A stretch of DNA of 64,000 nucleotides from Drechslerella dactyloides (lineage: Eukaryota; Ascomycota; Orbiliomycetes; Orbiliales; Orbiliaceae), in contig JAGTWJ010000019.1 in the NCBI GenBank assembly GCA_020064725.1, positions 4,154,001-4,218,000 on the forward strand. The letters are read 5' to 3'. Numbering within the stretch: the stretch's first letter is position 1; the number at the start of each line of letters is the position of its first letter. The position numbers and the translations under genes were made by a program. This document shows positions 61,020-64,000 of this stretch, piece after piece. The notes beneath the pieces are model-generated. The model made no database searches, was not told where the DNA came from, and worked only from the letters and a program-made list of their open reading frames with translations.

Positions 61020-62786
61020 ATTAATTGCCTCAAGCTTCTCCGCCTCGATGTCTCCTCGCGCGATTCTGACTTCCATGTCCTTCATGACCGCCTGTCTGCT
61101 ACGACCCGCGACGAATATTCTGCAGTTCATTTTACCCTCGCGGGTAGATCGGTCGGTCAGTAAATCATACATTAAGGTTAACATGTGCTGTGAGGTAAGC
61201 AAGCATGCATATTGTAATCCTTCCCATGTTTACGGTAGTTCGGATTCATTGACGGGGGTTGAATGGACGAGCAATCGTAAGCAAAGCTGTGCTTTTTTTT
61301 CGCTCGTCCCCTCGCCTGCATTCTTTTCCTTCCCTCATGTCATATGCGTATGATGTCTGGGAACTGGGGAAGTGCGAAAGAGAAGGCATATCGGTTCGGC
61401 AGGGAATCGCGCGAAAAGCGGCCAGCGCAAACGAAATATACAACGTTCCCCTGCTAGTCCTTCGCCTTGTGCCCGAATAAAGAGTGCGTGCGATCAACCC
61501 TTGGCAGAAATCCGTCTTTGCGCAAGTTCGGGAACGTCTGACGAAAATGCGGGGAAATATCGAATGGGATGGTGCTTGATAATTTTTTTTTCTCTTTTTT
61601 TCCTTGTTACTGGTTCGCAGGGTGGTACTTACACGAATCGCATCCCTGTGTGCGTGGAAAGTTTTTTCGAATAGTTAGCAGACCCTCTATGCATGCATAT
61701 ACCCTGAAGCGGCATATTTTTTTTACTATCTTGAACAAAAATATTGGGGCAAGTAACTTTGTGAAGCTGATCGGAAAGAAGGCGATACGACCAGAAACGG
61801 GCGACGGGTCTTGAAAGAAATTCACGCAACTTTCACAAGCAGCAAATGCATTGCATTGTGATTTCTTCTTTCTCTCCAAGCTTGATTAAGACCAAGCTTG
61901 CAAGGACGGCCGTTGCTATCAGCCGTGCATGAGCAAACCGGCACGGCACCGCTTTTCGCAGAAAATGGTACGCACGCTGGATAATGTCCGTATGTCCAGC
62001 AGCTGGTGAAACATGGGGAAAAAATTCCTCGAAGGGTAAAGAGGCATGTACGAAGCAATTCTTGGGTTATATCACCCGGCAGGTATAAGCTGGAAGAAGA
62101 AAAGAACAGAAGTGAACGAACGAACGAACAATGCAATTCGCCTTTCCAATGATTGGTCAATGCACCATGAGAGATAATTGGCCCCACAGCTGTGCTTCGA
62201 TTAATTCACCCACGATTGCTCCATTGTTGAAAGCTTCGAAAGATAAACCAACCAGGCTGCAGCTGCAGCATCGTGATTTTAAACGACGATAGGAGATAAG
62301 AAGAAAATAACAATGAAATCGTGCGTTCAGCTCGAGATATTTGATACAATACAGCTGGCGCCGCACGTGCTCGCGCGTGCTCGCTCTGCTGCAGCTCCTC
62401 TGCCCATGACACTCACCTGGGAATCTCTCCTCGTACTCGTCATTCAGACGCTGCAGCTCCGCAGCCTCTGTCGGCCCGCCTAAACTTGCCTGCTCGCTGC
62501 GAGAATGCGCAGAATCCACCTTGCTAGCCCCCAGACGAGGATGGGCGGACAGGATCTGCAGCAGCAGGGCTTGGTCGCGCTCGGACGAGGAGTCCTTGAG
62601 CCTGAGCAGCTCGTTCTGAACAAGAGCGATCAGGTCGCTGTAGGCGGTGAAGCCGTCGAAAGGAAGCGGTGTAATGAGGGCGTTCAGGGCGTCACATGGC
62701 TCGAAGAGGTGGGACAGCAGTTCCGCTCGCCGTTCGGCGGGAAGGCTGGGGAGGGTGGTGATTGCAGGGAGGGTGTAGTGCGCCAT
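61020..62786 (-). CDS. OHCU decarboxylase (urate to allantoin pathway), 3' end unresolved
   Basis: Minus-strand exons 62786-62417, 61645-61633 and 61119-61020 give at least 161 aa of 2-oxo-4-hydroxy-4-carboxy-5-ureidoimidazoline decarboxylase, which forms S-allantoin in purine breakdown. H82 in SAHPRLG and E98-Q99 in RSEQASLGG match the active-site region. The second exon is only 13 nt and joins exon 1 and 3 in exact phase to give FPGMRFVIFVAGRSR, the conserved family centre. It sits between introns of 771 and 513 nt, far above the local norm; both have GTGAGT or GTAAGT donors, CAG acceptors and TGCTAAC or TACTGAC branch sites. Exon 3 ends at GTGAGC after EKLEAIN; the family needs about 15 more residues. 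A GATATCGCCAGA (DIAR) segment at about 60930 is the likely source, but no acceptor gives the correct phase. Confidence 0.85.
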
Positions 62787-64000
62787 TTAAATTGTGTAAT
62801 ATGGAGTTCGAGGAGGGCGGTGTATTCTTTGTCTGCTGCCCAGGGTTTCTTTTTTGGAGCCGTACGGTAGTAGATGGACGGGTGTGAATTAGTAGGAGAT
62901 TCGATGGTTGTACTCTATAGCCACTTGGTTGATAATATCGCGGACGTGATCAAGGTATTATATATATGGATGGATGTCGATGTCCTGGTAGACGGAAGCT
63001 CAAGAGGTGAGGTTTATATACAGAAGTGTGTGTCGCTTTCCTGTTTCGGCAATTTCAACACGGCAGAGTACTCGAGTGCCCTAGGCCTACTCAGAATATC
63101 AAAAGCCCCATGTACCTCCATTGTCCATCTTCACTCCAAGTTTATCGGTGAGCTGCGATTCACAGATACGCGTTTCTAGAAATTCTCGAAATTGGAACTG
63201 CGGCATCAGTGAGATTGCGTTCAAGCCTTGCCGCGTGCACAGCAGGTTCGGCCGGTCTTCGGCTCGTTCGGAACCGGCCGAAGCTAAGCTCGACCAACCC
63301 TGCATTTCCAAAAGGCTTAGCTCAGAGTGGGCGAACACTCCAATACGAGTCGTTTTCGTCGTGCATATGCATTTGGTTCGAGATTCACTAAAATTAAGCA
63401 CTCCACTTAGTACACCACCATATTTTCAAGATCACTGTCCATTAGATGTTGTCACCGAGGGGTTCGTGTACGCAATGGTTCCCATGTATTGTACGAAAGT
63501 CCTATATATCTGGCTGAAGGGTCTGTACTAGTACGGCTACAGGAATCCCTGCATACCCTGCAGCCGAAGCCCATGCAGACGACTTAAGATTCGTCATGTG
63601 AATATACTGAATCCCGTAATCACAGAGTGCCGGACCCCGCAAAGTATCAGGATGTACTTCTACATTTAGAGTCCATGTAAATGTATGTAAATGACCCAGC
63701 TGGTCGGTGTACTGCTGGCGCGTTTTATTGGCAGCGCTGCAAGAACACTGATAATTACGTAACGTGGAAAACTTCCCAGGTATGTGGTCGCCCGACTCTA
63801 TAGTATACTTCGGTTCGCAAAGCCTGGGATGGATCAAAATAACACACGAGCTCCTCTTCTTGTGTGCAATCAGAAAGATATACGTATCTGAACCACACCG
63901 CTAGCCGTGAAATTGCACGCACTAGTTATAGTAGCTGCAACCATACTCCTATTGCAATATGAATGACATAGCACCCTAAACTCTCGATAGATAACTGCGA
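62787..64000. other. Right-edge intergenic region
   Basis: Upstream side of the OHCU decarboxylase gene, AT-richer toward the window end. Only short frames with no signature are present. It contains an inverted repeat at 63247-63282. Confidence 0.45.
63247..63282. repeat. Inverted repeat with 10-bp perfect arms
   Basis: TTCGGCCGGT at 63247-63256 and its reverse complement ACCGGCCGAA at 63273-63282, separated by 16 bp. A second small inverted pair (AGCTAAGC and GCTTAGCT) follows directly. It could form a cruciform or be a binding site or the edge of a degraded element. Confidence 0.75.

Noticed and set aside
60723..61202. 159-codon minus-strand frame as the end of the OHCU decarboxylase
   Set aside because: Its first part is intron and its last part, after EAIN, loses all family similarity beyond a GTGAGC donor.
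62505..62870. 121-codon plus-strand frame opposite the OHCU decarboxylase
   Set aside because: Antisense shadow of a conserved exon.

Overview
The window is nuclear DNA from a filamentous ascomycete, most likely a member of the Pezizomycotina; I cannot name a class or genus. The evidence is protein-coding genes with many short introns (about 47 to 115 nt, GT..AG, often with a CTAAC or CTGAC branch site), a samB-type MYND regulator, a fungal phx1/Pah-like homeodomain protein, a Dnf3-type flippase, a PTM1-like membrane protein and a Swd2 COMPASS subunit. Coding exons are clearly GC-rich, while intergenic DNA is of mixed composition and rich in simple repeats. I found no rRNA, convincing tRNA, CRISPR array, or recognisable transposase or reverse transcriptase gene.

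Layout. Bases 1-1449: 3' part of a GTPBP1/2-type GTPase (+). 2798-4074: ribonucleotide reductase small subunit (+), with MCB-like boxes upstream. 4685-5268: SRP14 (-). 5598-7572: DUF1308 protein (+). 8324-10461: PTM1/lung-seven-TM-like membrane protein (-). 11256-12425: GEP4-type mitochondrial phosphatidylglycerophosphatase (+). 14049-16124: homeodomain transcription factor (-), with about 5.5 kb of gene-free DNA upstream. 21608-26453: DNF3-like P4-ATPase (-). 26454-37624: an 11.2 kb stretch in which I recognise no gene. 37625-39511: samB-like MYND protein (+). 41279-42204: TFIIE beta (+). 42784-44080: Swd2 (-). 44890-46407: OAC1-like mitochondrial carrier (+). 46648-48168: 2OG-Fe(II) oxygenase (-). 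48658-51060: MKT1 (+). 51897-55440: WD40 protein of the WDR44/Dgr2 type with a C-terminal zinc ribbon (-). 59244-60013: conserved-looking nuclear-type protein of unknown function (+). 61020-62786: OHCU decarboxylase of the urate pathway (-).

Nearly all genes are housekeeping genes (translation and targeting, dNTP synthesis, transcription, chromatin, lipid transport, mitochondrial transport, purine breakdown). They alternate in strand, so most neighbours are divergent or convergent pairs, and there is no functional cluster. There is no sign of a secondary-metabolite or defence cluster. The unusual points are gene architecture (a 13-nt microexon between introns of 771 and 513 nt in the OHCU decarboxylase gene; an intron hidden behind an apparent stop codon in the WD40 gene), a peptide repeat preserved despite synonymous divergence, and the large repeat-studded intergenic regions beside the two regulatory genes. 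Splice sites were chosen by eye from the sequence and family knowledge; no alignment or transcript data were available.
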